Origin: Sanderia malayensis
Lineage: Eukaryota; Cnidaria; Scyphozoa; Semaeostomeae; Pelagiidae
NCBI GenBank assembly: GCA_013076295.1
Contig: RQOL01000519.1
Span: forward strand, 310,001 to 374,000
DNA length: 64,000 bases
Direction: 5' to 3'
Part shown: one piece after another, positions 1 through 14,095 of the stretch
Layout: the number at the start of each line of letters is the position of its first letter
How positions within the stretch are numbered: position 1 is the stretch's first letter
Program-made: the position numbers and the translations under genes
Notes under the pieces: model-generated
Seen by the model: only the letters and a program-made list of their open reading frames with translations
Databases searched by the model: none
Told to the model about the DNA's origin: nothing

Positions 1-3000
1 ACTCTTTATGAATTTAGCCGTTTACGGTCACGTGGCTTCACTTCTAAGATCCTATTGGCTGGAATACCATGAAGTTATAATCGACCCGATTTGGCTTTTT
101 CCAATTTGTTTTTATAAATTCAAATTTCCTGATGTTTTGTTTTTCATATTATTCTGAGCTGTATTTAGTCTCTGCGAAGATAGATTTTTCATGAATAATT
201 GTAGCTATGTATCGGAGGTGTGTAGATGAGAACGAACACACAACAACAACAGGATAACCACGCTCTGAAAGCGCATGACTTATTTCATTCAGGCCAACTC
301 ATATCACGCTATTAACAACAAGCAGTAGCAACCATACTGTTCGCTGCTTGGTGTCGCACATGAAGGTCAATATTATATGCTTCTTTGCACAAATATTTAC
401 CTGTTTGGTAAACAGGTAGGACCTTCTTGATTTCACCATGTTTTCCTTCAAGCGCGTATCATAATGCAATGAATTTCGCATCTTGTTGAATTCTACCAGT
501 AAAAGAAGCTCATTCTAATGGTATGCATTCTTGCTTCAGCTATGCATATTCAATGATTCATGTAGATATCCTTGATGGATAAACCAATTATCATTAATTA
601 GCAGACAAAACTATACGATACATGACTCATGTAACTTTTTGACAATTAGACTACAACATCTCTATTGCATATTTAGCATCATTGGAAAGCACATACACAC
701 AAATCCCAAATATTTGACTACCTCAGATGGGGAATGACTGTTATATTTGTCGAGTCAGTCAAATTTAAATGCGATAGCTAAAGCATGGACTGCATTGCTA
801 GCTTTTCATCCCTCTAGGGCAGTTGTTCCATTAACTAACCACTTTCTGTTTAATTTAAGCAGTGGCCACTAGTCAAATCCCCAAAAACGCGAGATAAGAT
901 GAACCATGTTATTTGAATGAGTCACACTCTGTGCTTAACAAGTTGGTAAGTGTTGTGTTCCTTGTTGAGTTCATCATCTTATCACTGCAAATGCTACAAA
1001 CATGTATAAACAACGTATCAATTGGAATGTTGCGTAAACAAACAAGTAAAAAAACAAGCATGCAACAGATGTTTAACGTGTTCCACTTACTCTGCATGAA
1101 ACTTCTTTCACTAAATAAAGTATCGTACTCACGAGGCACTATCAAAATAATCATAATAATCATCTTAGTTAATTATTCATCAGTTTTTCTTTTGATAATT
1201 CAGTGTGAAGCATTTGACCTGGATGCATCGGGGGGTAATTACTTTCAAACTTGGTAAGCATCTGTTTTAGCTATTAATCTCTTCAGTTTATCATCTATAA
1301 CTGCAATCTACTATTCTAAGATTTTTTACACTCTATTTTATTAGCTACTCTTTTTTCAAAGTAAGGCGAAAGAGAAATGTTATTGGTAACAAACTGAAAT
1401 CTCTGGACCTATCTATGATATGTTGTTATTCTTTCTGTCTCCTCAATTCGCGCACTACCTCCCCCCTTGCTTGTCTTGTTTTCGGGTGTACCATTCACCT
1501 GCTAGCTAACTGGAGAGAACACAACAAAAACACAGTCTGAAAAGAGGATATAATTCAAACAGTCAAAACCATCTGATTACTTGCGTGCATGCTCATTTAT
1601 TAACTGTTCGATTCACAAATAACAAGACGCCATTCCGTTCTGAATATATCAGCTCATCTTTTTAGGAAGCTCCTACCGCCGTATACAAAGCCAAGCATCT
1701 TGACGTAAGTTCTGTTTATTTACCAATCGCTAAACCCGACCGCCTTTCAAAGCTGGCTATGTTGTGAAAATGATACTCGTTGCTGTTTCCTAATGGCTGA
1801 GGTCGAGGACAAATGCTGCTTGTTTAAGTTGGCTAACTAATTTTGTATTTGTGAATTCATTCTTGCAGATACGAAATTCCCTGTTAAACTGAAGATTCGT
1901 CCATAAAGACGCTCAAAGAGCCAAGAAAGACAGCATACACAAGGTACCTATCTTCATATTTGTTTGCATGCTATAGTTATCTTATATATTCGAATTGCAT
2001 CTTGTTTCAAGAACAAGCAGTTGAACACCATGCAAGGTACAGTCAGCTACAAGTATCAGCCCTTCTTTTAGTTGATGACTCTTCCGAATTTTCTTGATTT
2101 CGAGTCTCTTGGTTAGGTTTGTTAGGAAGAACTTATTTTACATGTTTGCAAACTATATTATGGTTGATAGAACGCACATCGATTTAAGATTATGAATTAT
2201 GATGCTTTGAACTATAGAATATGCTTTCGCACTTAACCATGTATGAACCTGTTAACTAACAGTCTTGGAACCATAAATCCTATCAATTGCCAAGTCAAAC
2301 GAGAATTCAATCCTACCACTCTTATCTTAAAATTCAAACATTTGTATTGGTTGAAACTGGTGTCATTTCATTCATGTTTTCGTCTATCAGCCACGTGACA
2401 GGCCTGTTAAGGACCTGGACATGGCGAAAGGGAAACTTGCAATCAGAAATGCAAATATTCATTTTCGTTGCCACTTGTTTTAGTTGACTTTTTAAGTAGA
2501 ACGCTCTGATTATTAATGTCGAAAGAAAAAGCCAAACACGTGGATGATTGTATTATAAAAATATAAATAGAATGAATCTAATGAAATTATAATTCTCGCC
2601 TATTTCAAAGGAGAATATCAGTCTGAAAGCTCGTTGAATAATATTACATTATTCTGCACATGTTTGGTTGAATGAGAATCTGTGAAGATTTGTGTCTTAT
2701 TGATAAGCTAACATTGTTCTGCTATGAGACCATCTGCTTTTTGCTTGAAAAGTTTCATTCTATGGAGGGATTAATGAAAACAATTGCGACAATTGAATTG
2801 AGACTGCTTGTTTCGTCGAAATGATCAACAAATCTTATGAATAATAACCAGGTTAAGGTTTGAGATGTTTATAGAAATGCTGGCTGCCAAACCAGGGGTC
2901 TAGACGTGATAAAAGGAATGTTTGAAAATAATACCGCGTGGTTTTATTTGGATTTCACCTGCACAACGTTTTAAGACTCTATCTATATGCAATGCAACCA

Positions 3001-4030
3001 GGTGAAGATGCAAACAGCACACAATACAAACTGATTAGACTGACTTTTACTTCGGCTAATCGATAAGGCTTGCTTTTAATTATACATCTTATTACGATTA
3101 TATGGAAATCAATCAGGCATCATATAGACTATCGTATTGTATGACTTATTTAGCACTGTTTATTGTACAGTATTTTGTATTACAACAAAGCAGTCGGCAA
3201 TAAGGCATTTCATAGCATCAATTACAAGGCGGTTTATCAATTGAGACTTTCTTCTTTGCATTGCAGTGTTGTAAGGAGGGTTGGACGTGGTGTAGTGTAG
3301 TCTGTATACAGCAGTCTGTACCAACAATGCAACGCCGTATTTAGCAAGACACATAGAGATCTCCATGCCAATATCTTTGTGTATTTATCATTACTATTAA
3401 TAGGAGCCATAACGTATTTGGAACCGTCTACAAGGCATTTCTGTTTGCAGTTGAAGCGTGTGAATTCAATTTGGAATTCTGAGCCTGTGTCCACAAGTGA
3501 TAAATATGGCAGACAGGTCCCAAACAGGGCACAGATACCACACCACTGCGTAGGTAAATGCACGATGAATCCAGTGCAGCCAATATCTGGCACCAAACGT
3601 GGCTTTTAACGCCGTTCAAGATAAGTTAGTTCAGGTGTTGTGTTTTGTGGAGTTGAGTTGAATTGAATAATTTGGCAGTCTAATTGCAAGGTAAATTTCA
3701 TGCATCGTTCAGCTGTTGGTTTGATGAGAACACAGGCAGCCGCGTCTATTTTCGTTGATGCGAATACACAGCCACACTAACTGACCAAATAAATAACTAG
3801 AAAAACAAGGAGAGAATTCTGACAACGATTTGATAATGCACCCTGCATCCTGTGCAAATGATGTTGTGAAAAAATCAAGTGACAGGGTGTCTGTCATGTA
3901 GACCAATTGATTAGAGAACCATTTAGCATCGTTTAAATGAACACTTGGTATTGTTTATTATTAACATGATGTTGTCCATCATATTGTTTATCAATGATCT
4001 ATTCAATTGATTGTTTCGTCGAGTTCTGAG
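1..4030. other. AT-rich stretch with no recognised gene
   Basis: About 4 kb with no reading frame that looks like a protein and no exon set that can be joined with sound splice sites. The longest open stretches (for example 913-1257 plus and 3237-3619 on both strands) begin at non-ATG codons and have hydrophobic or low-information translations. It probably holds upstream regulatory DNA or non-coding exons of the gene that starts near 4.1 kb. I see no tRNA, rRNA or clear transposon here. Confidence 0.5.
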
Positions 4031-4031
4031 G

Positions 4032-4038
4032 TATAAAA
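4032..4038 (+). promoter_or_regulatory. TATA box
   Basis: TATAAAA lies 65 bases upstream of the ATG at 4097, which would place transcription start near 4060 and give a 5' UTR of about 35 bases. It is the best TATA match upstream of this first exon. Promoter use is inferred from position only. Confidence 0.45.
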
Positions 4039-4096
4039 TCGGCTTGACATCCCTGCGTAGTTCAAACTTGTGTCGTCTGCTTCAACGAAAGGAGGA

Positions 4097-7000
4097 ATGT
4101 CGATGGAACCGTCTTTAAAAGCCGACATCTTAGGGACTTACTTTATTGTTCAAAGAAAATTAATCAAGGTATTTGTGCTGGCATTACGATTATACCTCAT
4201 TGCTATCTTCTAATACACTAGTGTGCAGTTATAGTAAATTTACAGTGTAGTGTATGAGAGTTTATCACAAGCACCAGACAGTATAAGAGTGACAACCAGC
4301 AGTACCTTATCAGTGCAGACGATATGCTTTGTCTATTGCCTGTCTGTGTGTCGTGTTATATCCCGTGTTTAAGATCAAACATGTGATTATATTTTGATAT
4401 GTTATCTACGGTTGTGCTTTTGGTTTCCGATCAGTTTTACGTGTAATCTTGCTGATATCTCGGCTAAACGTTTTGCGTCAAGCATTGTAAAGGCTTCCAT
4501 CTTATAATGGCTTCAATGCCCTCAGCCTCATTTTGGTAATGGTTGTTTCCCGTTGTTATCAGGGGAGGCAATCGAGGTTGCTTTGCATTGGTTTCAGTTT
4601 GAGATTAAAGAAGTGATTGTTACATTCCAATGGCTTCAGTTGTAATGTAGAAATCTATAATTGAAAGTGTTGCAAGTGGATGACCTGACTAGGTTGGCAC
4701 AGGTACTGAGTGCCAGCACGAGAGTTGGTATCAGCCAGCGTGCATGAAAACAATTACGAAATCTGATACGTTTGATGGTTATAGTTGGTTGAATGGTGTA
4801 TGTATAAAATGCACTTGTTAGTTAAGCAAGTAAGCATTGCATTGGACGATGAAGGCACGTGAAGGCGCGTGAATTTGTGGTTTATGTATTGTTGGATGCT
4901 GTACTGTTCCTTATTCGCTAAGCAACGATGAATGTTGGTTTTATTTTCACTCAATGAATTTGATAGCATGTGTTTATGTGACGTGCACAGTATCGTATCT
5001 GATTCGAAGCACCTACTGCTTTGCTGTTTAGCCACCTGTTACCACATGCTCCCGATCTCAATTGCTGACTAAAATATTCCTTTTCATTCAACTTAATTAT
5101 CAATTGAATATTCTTTTTGAAGTCTTCCTTCGTGTCCAACTCGCCCTTCAAATTAGCATGAAATTCACCAAGTTAAGGCGTTAGATGATGCTAAAATCTA
5201 AATTCATCATACTTCAAGTGTTTATCAGTGGAAAGTTGGAAATAAACAATACAGAATTGCGTTGAAATAGATCATCAAGCTAATTAGTAATTAAAAAATA
5301 AAAGAATCGTGAATTTGAATCAACTTGTCGCATATTCAACTGAAGATATATTTAGTCCATCATTATGGTGAGCTTCGTATCAGTTGATATTTTATTTCAT
5401 TAGAATCAGATGAAAATATCACGTATGATTTGATGCTGACGTTGAGCAAATCACGCTTGCAACTTTAAAATGTTAGAAATCAAATATCAAAGTTCAGTTC
5501 TTAGTTTTTATGGGCTAGCTTTATTTTTTCGTATGCGCTTGGTAATCTTTATGTTAATAGCAGGTAAGCAAATTAAGTTTTGCTCCTCGGTGTAGTGTAT
5601 TACGACAGATAGAGAGAGGTATTTATTGGGATTGCTTAGTTGGCAGTTAATGAACTGATGATGTAACATGCAATTTCATTTCAATCTCACACGGACCCGT
5701 TATTAAAAGCCTGGGTCATGTGTTCAGCAAGTTATTTCATGTAAACATCGCCTGATCTTAAGTGTAAACATCACCTGATAAAACAAAGCTTAAATCGAAC
5801 AATCATCGAATATTTCTAAGACGTTTATTTGTATTTCAGATGAAAGGAAGAACAAGCAGTCCAAAAGAAGATTCCAACAATTGTTCCGATGATCAGGACC
5901 GAAGTTTCGAGAGAACACATGGTAGCTATCTTGCTTGTATAAACCGATCATTGGATCACGCTTTTGAGTTTCTTTCTGAAACTGGTTACGCTTCGGGGGG
6001 ACAGTCTGATGTTGATAGAGTAGAAAGCAGAAATGAAGAATATCTGAGGAGTAGGATGGCTGGAAATCACGCAGGAGAGCTTATGCTTGAAATCAGCGAT
6101 GAACTGATTAAAAATGGTCTTTCTGATCGACCTCTTTTGGAAGATAGAAAAGAATTGAACCATGAACGAGGATTGAGAAATCATCTTCTTTCTAACATTG
6201 TCGAAGATGTCAATATCTTGCCTTCAAATTCTTATATAGTATTGGAAAAAGCAAAGAAGGAGCAAGATGCGGGAGAAGATGTGACTGACGTTCGCAAATC
6301 AAAGGAGAGTCTAATTAAAGATGGTGGATCTCATCAAGACGATATTGGAAGACATAAGGAGCGTATTATTTATAGAACTGACGTGGATAAGACAGAGGAT
6401 GTCATGGCAGAGAAAGATTTAGCAAATGGAAAGGCACACAGTCAAAAACAAAGGATTGCGTATAAAGATGGTGAGAAGAAATATCATAATGTTGTTGATG
6501 GTAAAGAAACAATGCCGTACTTAACGACAGAAAGAATGATCTTCAAGCAGATGTTTAATAATGCCAAAAAAACAGAAGAGATGAAGCATAATCAGGAGAA
6601 AAAGTCCAGCAAGATTGCAAGCGCTTCACCAAAGAAAGCAGCCATCCCCGAGGCGAAAGAACAACAGAAACATGCAAAACGAGAGAAGCATTCTCATCAC
6701 AAAGGGTTCAAGAAATTTCGAGAAAGTTTCAGGCGGAAGAGCAGCCATTTCTTGCCGCAAAAGTTTACAGTTCAAGAAGACAAAAAGACCAGCAATGACT
6801 TTACGACTGCAAGAGAATTCCAGTACCATGGTATGCAAATATCACATGATAATAATGAACCAATCAGCGCCAAAGAAGGTCACAAGAAGAAAGGTTTCCT
6901 GCTGCATTTATTCGAGCGTCAGAAACCTTCGAAATTTCATCACAAGGGATTCTTTCACTCCAGTGACATGATCAATCAGATGCGCGCGCATTCACGTGAT

Positions 7001-7684
7001 AATCTGACGCAAAAAGCAGAGAGGCCTAAGAGTATATCTTTGTTTATTGATAAAATCAGAAATCAGTTCACAGAGAAAAGATTGGATGGATCAACTGGCT
7101 CATTACTCCATGACGTACAAAATGAAGATTTCATTCATAATGGCAGACATTTACCCAATGAAAAGTCAAGATTTCGTCGCTCTGAGAGTCTGCGTTCAAT
7201 ACCATCTGGCTACGGGGTCATTTCTCAACCCACCAAACAGCAACAACAACAACAACCAGGTACAAATAGAGAGTCGATACGCATACTCAGATCAAGTCAC
7301 AGTCGACCAATCAGTTGCCACGATCTGCTATCTCGAGCCTGCTCAGCAGACAGCAATGACAGCAATGTGAATCTTCACAAAGTTTTGAGAAACAGATATT
7401 CTTGTTGTTCGAATGGAGATAAGAATGCTCCTGCGCAGTTTTCGGATTGGGAAATTGAAGAAGAACATACCGATGCTGTCTTTGCCTCGAGTCCAAGAAA
7501 AGATGATGACATCACTGAATGGATACGAGGCTTGCAATATTCTGGTGACGTCATGGTTGGAAAGGATAAACGTAATATGAAGAAAGAAGCAAAAACTCCC
7601 GAAGAGATTTACGACTCTGTGAACTATTTGAACTTACTACAACAGACAAGATTAGTTAATGGACAAATTCAGACATATTTGTGA
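4097..7684 (+). CDS. Unrecognised Ser/Arg/Lys-rich protein, tandem gene 1
   Basis: Two coding exons, 4097-4168 (24 codons) and 5840-7684, join in phase 0 at a good donor and a TTTCAG acceptor, giving 638 residues. Exon 2 also starts with ATG, so a shorter 614-residue form is possible. I do not recognise the family. The protein is hydrophilic and probably largely disordered, with Lys/Glu-rich stretches in the first half. It has a KKKGFLLHLFERQK segment near residue 370, an RRSESLRSIPSGYG segment, a short Gln run, and a more conserved-looking C-terminus containing DITEWIRGLQYSGDV and LLQQTRLVNGQIQTYL. The basic RRxSxS-type sites could be kinase or 14-3-3 targets (inference). No membrane segment or signal peptide is visible. 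The next plus-strand gene has the same short-exon/long-exon plan and similar motifs, so the two may be tandem paralogues. A TATA box sits just upstream. Confidence 0.75.
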
Positions 7685-10600
7685 ATTTTATTAAACTCTC
7701 ATTAAATCTGAATATATGAATAGCATTCTTAGAAATTTGTATATTTAATTGTAATATTCAATTCAATGTATATGCTTGACAGCAATTGGCTTAAGCATGA
7801 TTTATAGCTATTGTACTATGGTAATGTTTTAGAATAATTTAATAAGATAACAATCAGATGTAGCAGGTTGTCTGTTTGCAATGCGAAAGAAATGCTATCT
7901 GCTGACTGATGCTGACTGATGCGGTGTTGAAACAAAGGAAAATCGAAAGAGGAAGGTATTACTGCAAGGTTGTATGCCATGTTATGATACGCTGTGTCAT
8001 TGCTAATGAAATTCATGGAAAATATTGAATCAAGTCTTGCATAAATATTGACTTTGATCATGCATTTTTCGTTCAACAGCTTGGATAAAGTGATTGCTGC
8101 ATTTGGAAGCAAGTATCGAAAACAACAACACGACAGAAAATGTTTAACAACACAACGACAGTACTCTGACTTTTGAACGAGTATAAGGTACACATTTTTA
8201 TTTGTTTTTCTGCTAATTAATCCTAATATTTTACTGCAGAAACTTTACGGAAACCATCTAACACTTTTTTCAATAGATTTATTTATTTCTTGCAAATAAT
8301 CTCGGCACCGGCACGAAAATGTCAATTTCAATTGTTTTGCTTTTGTGCAATTATGCTTATTATTGTTTGGCACTAAAATGTTGCTTGCATTCCCTGGTGC
8401 ATCACGTATCCACATTTGGATTTAAATAACCCCTGTTAATTCCTTTGTAAGCTCTTAAAAGGAACCGAAGTATCTCATTGTTTGGCCCTGCAAAATGACG
8501 CATGAAGTCATTTTATTCATGGTTCTGCCGTGCTTGTATCTTCAGTTGGATTGGAGACAATTGCTTGACACTCGTGGAAAAACTTATGTGATGTGTAAAA
8601 TCGTTCTTTTGTCAAATTTGTGCACCAAGCGTTTATAATTGGTCGCAATTTGTCAAATTAACTTTTTCTTGTGTTGAACACAGACGTTGATCTGCTCATA
8701 AAGTTTCACGGTAATATTTGATTCGATGTATTTACTCGCATTTTAACAATTCATTTCTTAAATTCGATAACAAAATATAAGACTACAAATTTGAATGAAT
8801 CACAAATACTGCTTATCTAATCTTTTAATCTGCAAAGAATATGGCTCAAAATTCTTGGCAGAAAATTCAATGCGAAGTATAGAGAGAGAACATAAAATGC
8901 ACTTATTTATTATTTGAACTGGGACATTTTACTAAATAACTACCCACGTAGATTCTAATTTCACTAATTAAAATCTTGACATATAACCTTCGAGTTGAAT
9001 TACCACCAACTGATTCAATTGTAATGAAATGAAAGCAGCAATTTCTTGCTTTAGTGTAATTGTTCATGTGTTTGTTGTCGTACTTAGAACTGCATGAATA
9101 ATTCACCAACTCGCAGTGAGTACATCTTTTGTGTTGATTTATTGCTAACAGCAAGTAGTTTTGTTTTATGACAGATGTTTCCAGTCTTATTATGCAGCAC
9201 CTCCTCGTCCGTTATGCCCCTTTGTGCAGCATCGCTACATTGAATAACATGATGTGGTATGACCATCCTTTGGAATACGATTTGATGTTGTTGTCACCAG
9301 AATAAGCATCATGAAAGATGAAACCTACTCTATATGAACAAAGCATCGTTGGACTGTGATGGGAATAAGAATTTAAATGGTTACCAGAAAGAAAGTTCTC
9401 CAAACCAAGGTAGGAACTGTTGTTTATGCATTCCAATATATTAAGAAACATTTTTTGCACGAGGGACCAAGAGGACATTCTGAATTGCTTAGGAATGCTT
9501 TAGGATCTCCTTGCAATTTGCATGCTGGTATAAGTGGGAGCCAGTTATTATCATCCACGAGGAGGTCTGATACTGCTTGTCCCGTGGTAACTGGGATAAT
9601 TGCTTGGGGCTCTCAACCTACAGCCAGCACTCAGTTAACACGAATTATCACACGACAGAATTTCAATTTTACTTGCTGTGATTCAATTTGCAAAAGGCTC
9701 AATCAATTAATGTTCGTATTTAATTTGGAAATGAATGAAGGACTATATAAATGAATGAGAGAGGTTGATTGAAGAAAGTCGTGATTGAACCATCTCTGTT
9801 TGATCAACAATTTATTACATGCAAGAAATGAGCCAAGTTATGCAAAACCAGCATGAATTGGTCGAAAAGAATTTCGGTGTCTTCGTTTCAGAGCAGTTCT
9901 CTCTTCTGCTCAATGAGCCAACTCAGCAAGCACCGTTATGAAAAGCAGACTCAACCACTGAGCCATGTACTGCAATAAAATACTGACCGCAGAATTGAGT
10001 TTTCTGTCACGGGTTTTGCGTTTTTAGCTTGGCTGGCTTGCTTAATTATCTGAAATTGCATCGTAATTGAACATAAGATATCATAAATTAGTATATAAAG
10101 AGCAATACTGAGTAGATTAAAGCAGATGTAGGTTATTGTACATTCCATTTGATGATGGGGTCCAGTGTTCTTCTGGTCAGTGTATTAGTTTGATTTGAGC
10201 CTGTCGCCAAATGCATTGGCAGAGCATGCGTCAAATTTCCTTCTGTGAACAGAAAACGCAGGTCAAGCCAGTCAAACTGCTAGCCAAGGATGCAAAGAAT
10301 TAAACACATGGTGATTTAAACAACACTGAAAAAAGCACACCAACAGATAGATAAATGATTCATTATTGTCGTGTCTTGTTTCTCGTTGACGAACAATACT
10401 GTGTGGTCTTCTAATGATAAAATGTATTCTGAGACCGACTGACAAAATGTTGGCTGATGGCTTTGGCTGTGATCTGGATGCTTAGTTCTGCTCATCAATT
10501 AGTTTCAAATTTGCGTTGATTTGGTTGAGAATATCTAATTAGAGACTCGCGAAAGCGCGATAAATGATCGATGACATATCATCAACTGTGTTGTTCTGGG

Positions 10601-10699
10601 AAGATTCTTGTCGTCTTTGTTTTGTTGCATTTGTTTGGACTCGAGTTGTGCGGAGGAAGAGAGTATTAAGAGTGCTTGGATGCCTAGTTTTCTGATTTT
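7685..10699. other. Intergenic region, no gene seen
   Basis: About 3 kb between two similar plus-strand genes. The 3' UTR of the upstream gene is expected in the first few hundred bases. A 125-codon open stretch at 9377-9754 has no recognisable domain, no clear splice partners and is not followed by a gene, so I do not call it. No tRNA-like promoter boxes or long inverted repeats were noticed. Confidence 0.5.
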
Positions 10700-13600
10700 A
10701 TGTCGGATGTAGCCACTTTACTTGCTACAACAATGGAAGGAAAGCTAAGGACACGCGAAATTCTCCACAGTTTAGATCGTGTCAATGAGGTACATTTATT
10801 TATTAACAGCTTTTGTTTTTCGTGGATACATATATTTTATGCTGTTGCTAAACAAGTGCCTTGCACATAAGTTGCAATTGCAAACCATTGTTCTCTTGCA
10901 CTTGTTGTGAATATATAATCTTGATAACGTGACTGTGTGCTGTGCACTTCATGCGAGGGTTTGTTTTGCCTTGAGCATTTTGCTCTATCAAAAGGAATTT
11001 CAGGTTATACAACTATTTTTAGGTTTTAAATGAATTAACACACGCCATCCTGTCTTTCTTTTCGATCAATATGTCGGTTTTCAATTATTACCTGATAAGA
11101 TGGTTTGTAGCTTTGAAAGAGGAGTTCTAAACAGACCACAAATCTCACTATTTCGTATCCTTTCCGAATCTGATAACTTTGCATAGAATTAGCCAACTAA
11201 CCTTTGTTCAAATACAACATTGTACGCATTTCCAAAGGGTTTCGCTTGCAATTTCACAAATATATTCAGTTTCCAAGAATATTTCAATAAATAGGTGTAT
11301 ACTCCATTGCTTTCTGATTATTCTAAGGACGATGTTTACCCTTGTACACCTTCATGATTATCAAACTGTTTGAAAAAACCAGTAAATATATATTGTCTCG
11401 TTTCTCAAAGTGGTAAATATAGGTTGAGAATCACTTCATTTTCACTCAAGTGATTTTTGACAGTAATCAATTAAATATCTTCCCAAGACTTCCCGCGTGA
11501 AATACTCTACGTCAAATTCTTGGAATGTTTTCAAATGCCAATCAATTTTTTATAAACCTCGAAGAAACACACGCCCAGAAGTAAATGGATTTGTAAATGT
11601 TTCAGAAAGGTTGTCTAACTTGGTTTTCATTATCAATGTTTTTAGGATACTGTGGCTATAAGGAAAGTACAAGGGAATACTCAGAGTCAGAATACAACCG
11701 ACTATCCGAATATTGCTGGAAGAGGTCGTCGAGGTAATTTGCTGCAATCTAAATCTGCTAGTGTTGTATTGGTAACGACATCAATGACAGACACAGATTC
11801 ATGCGGTGATTGTGATTCCGAAGTTGGTTACGAATCGGATGATAAGAATTCAGAGAAAGCCAAGAAAAGAAAGTCGAAACAACGAAGCAAATTAGAAAGG
11901 GAGAGAAAGTTGGCCACTCGAAAATATTACGAACAAAACAGATCTAAGATTTATCGAAATGATTCTGATACGACTGTCGAAAGCTATGATGCTCTGAGGA
12001 TAAGAAGAAAAAGAAGACCAACAAATAGAGAATTGAAGATGACAGATAGAAATATTGATTACGATAAACATAAAAAGATAATATTGCCGTCACAGAATGC
12101 GAAGAAAAGAAGTAAAAGTAAAAGCAAGTGGACAGATTCAGGAATATCAATGTCGAAGACAGATTCCCAGCCAAGTACATTGGGTGAGCAAAAAACACTA
12201 CCTAAACATAACTCATCAACGAGGCTGGATATCGAAGAGGGGCTGGAGAAAGATGGTGCATTAAAGCAGTCAAAATGCAATAAATATCCAGGGCAACAAT
12301 TTTGTACCGAAGATAATTATCATGGAAGAACTCGAGTTGAAAAACATTTCAGCAGCAAGGAGGAGCAATATGATAATAGACGCAAGCCGAGAAGCAAAAG
12401 TATCCCACTGTTCAATGAAAGAGAGGCTAAGGTGGATCCATACGAGGCTGAATGTAGAAGAGAAAAGAGAAGTTACTCAGTCAGATGCAAAACAGATAAT
12501 ATCAGGCATCCAGAGATAATCAGGAAAACGGATATAGGTAAGCAATTTGAAATCTGTTATCTATTTATTACACATCTTTCATTTCCTATGCTTATCGTGG
12601 TCAGTATTTTATTATCAATTCTACCGTTTTACGTAGTATTAAAATTGTTATTTTTGAAACTGATCATCAGCGATGTTGTTGATCATGAGAAATATTTCAT
12701 TTTCAGAGAAGGATTATCGAGATAAAGAGCGCTCGCCTGAAAAAGAGGTTGTAGCGCAAACGAGATCAGCTTCTCCACTCTGCAATGATAGTAATGATAA
12801 TGTAAGCTCGTACACAGAAAAGGAATGCGAAATACTCCAGCAGTTGATGAGAAATGCTAAAGTTCAGAGAAAAGAAAGTGCTGATTATGATGATGTTTCA
12901 CAGCAAACAACAGTTGCTTTAGATGATAAAAAATCAAACGAAACGAAAATGCAAAAATTGAAAAGGATTTTCAGAATCAAACGGAATGCTTCAATGACCG
13001 CAATTTCCCGCTTTGGAAGTGCGAGAGAGTCAACACCGTTTCCCGCCGACTCGCGGGATTCGCTTGATTCAAGCAGTAAAGATCAATTTTGCTTTCGTGA
13101 CATGGATGGTGACGTAATAGCATCGGATGATCACTTGGCAAACCTTGGAAGGCCTGTTGGTGGAAAGGGGATAAGTCTTTTCAAGAGATTGTTCAGGAAT
13201 CGTAAGAGTAAAATGAATTCAGATCATGATCATGAATTAACACCGCAGCGAAGACAGAGTTTATCAGATTTGAAAATGCAAAGAAAACGCGCGGGTAGCA
13301 CGCGCTCACTTCCCGAAGCGTTTCGAGATTTGTGGCTTCGCTCTCGCGCTTATTCCATGGATGAATCTAACGCTCATAACAGTCAACAAATTATCAACAA
13401 CAATCCAAAAGTCTCGTTTCAACGATCCGTCAGCAATTACTCTCTACACAATCATCTTCTTCGTTCAAGCGGCAATGCGGAGATTCGCAGTCCGCTTTCA
13501 CCGGTCCACCGGTCAAAAAGTCTCCGCTCATTGAATATTGGCGGTAATTTTGACATTGCGACCCACGTGCTACAATCAAGTGAGGATAACGAAAGAAACA

Positions 13601-13995
13601 ATGTTAATAACAATTTATTCTGCCATGAATATTTCGGAGGAAAGACGACAAGTCAAGCAGAACATGTTGAACAGGACACAACACAACAACATCACGTGCA
13701 ATGTTATTGTGGTTGCGCTATTGAGCCAAATCATGGGATTGCTACTTCATTATCCAATGAGAAATCTCCACTTAAGGCATTAGCCATATATGGTCAAGAC
13801 GATTTAAATAGAGATGCATATGTGGGCACAGATAACCATTATTATGATTATTATTATGACAGACAAGATGATTTGAGAGACGCGAGACCGCGTGAATCCC
13901 GCGGGAGCTTGCAAGCTAATGATAACGAGGTTATTGCCCCGCTTTCAGTCACGAAAACCCAGAAAAAGAGAGCAGAGAAAATCAGATTGAAGTGA
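10700..13995 (+). CDS. Unrecognised Ser/Arg/Lys-rich protein, tandem gene 2
   Basis: Three coding exons: 10700-10789 (30 codons, phase 0), 11646-12537 and 12707-13995 (phase-1 intron), giving 756 residues. I do not recognise the family. The N-terminal exon (MSDVATLLATTMEGKLRTRE and on) resembles a small amphipathic helix. Exon 2 is rich in Lys/Arg with RGRRG, GYESDDKN and many RKRR clusters that could act as nuclear localisation signals. Exon 3 carries GKGISLFKRLFRNRKSK, STRSLPEAFRDLWLRSRAYS and HRSKSLRSLNIGG. These echo GFLLHLFERQK and RRSESLRSIPSG in the upstream gene, and both genes have a 24-30 codon first exon ending in phase 0. Tandem duplication followed by fast divergence is the simplest reading, but similarity is short and could be low-complexity convergence. 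No signal peptide or membrane helix is seen. The stop lies 100 bp from the convergent Cys-rich gene. Confidence 0.75.
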
Positions 13996-14095
13996 AACAA
14001 TCTTTCTTGAAACAATAATGATTTTTTTATGTTTACAATATAATCCAATTTTTATAGTCACTGTCACCAATTATTTTGTTCATGGATTATTTAAT

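Noticed and set aside
913..1257. 114-codon open frame, plus strand
   Set aside because: It starts at TTG, has no family match, and its hydrophobic, low-information translation fits random AT-rich sequence.
3237..3619. Overlapping open frames on both strands
   Set aside because: Open in several frames at once, which points to composition and not coding. No domain recognised.
9377..9754. 125-codon open frame, plus strand
   Set aside because: It has an ATG and moderate length but no domain, no plausible splice partners and no codon pattern like neighbouring genes. Could be revisited with RNA-seq.
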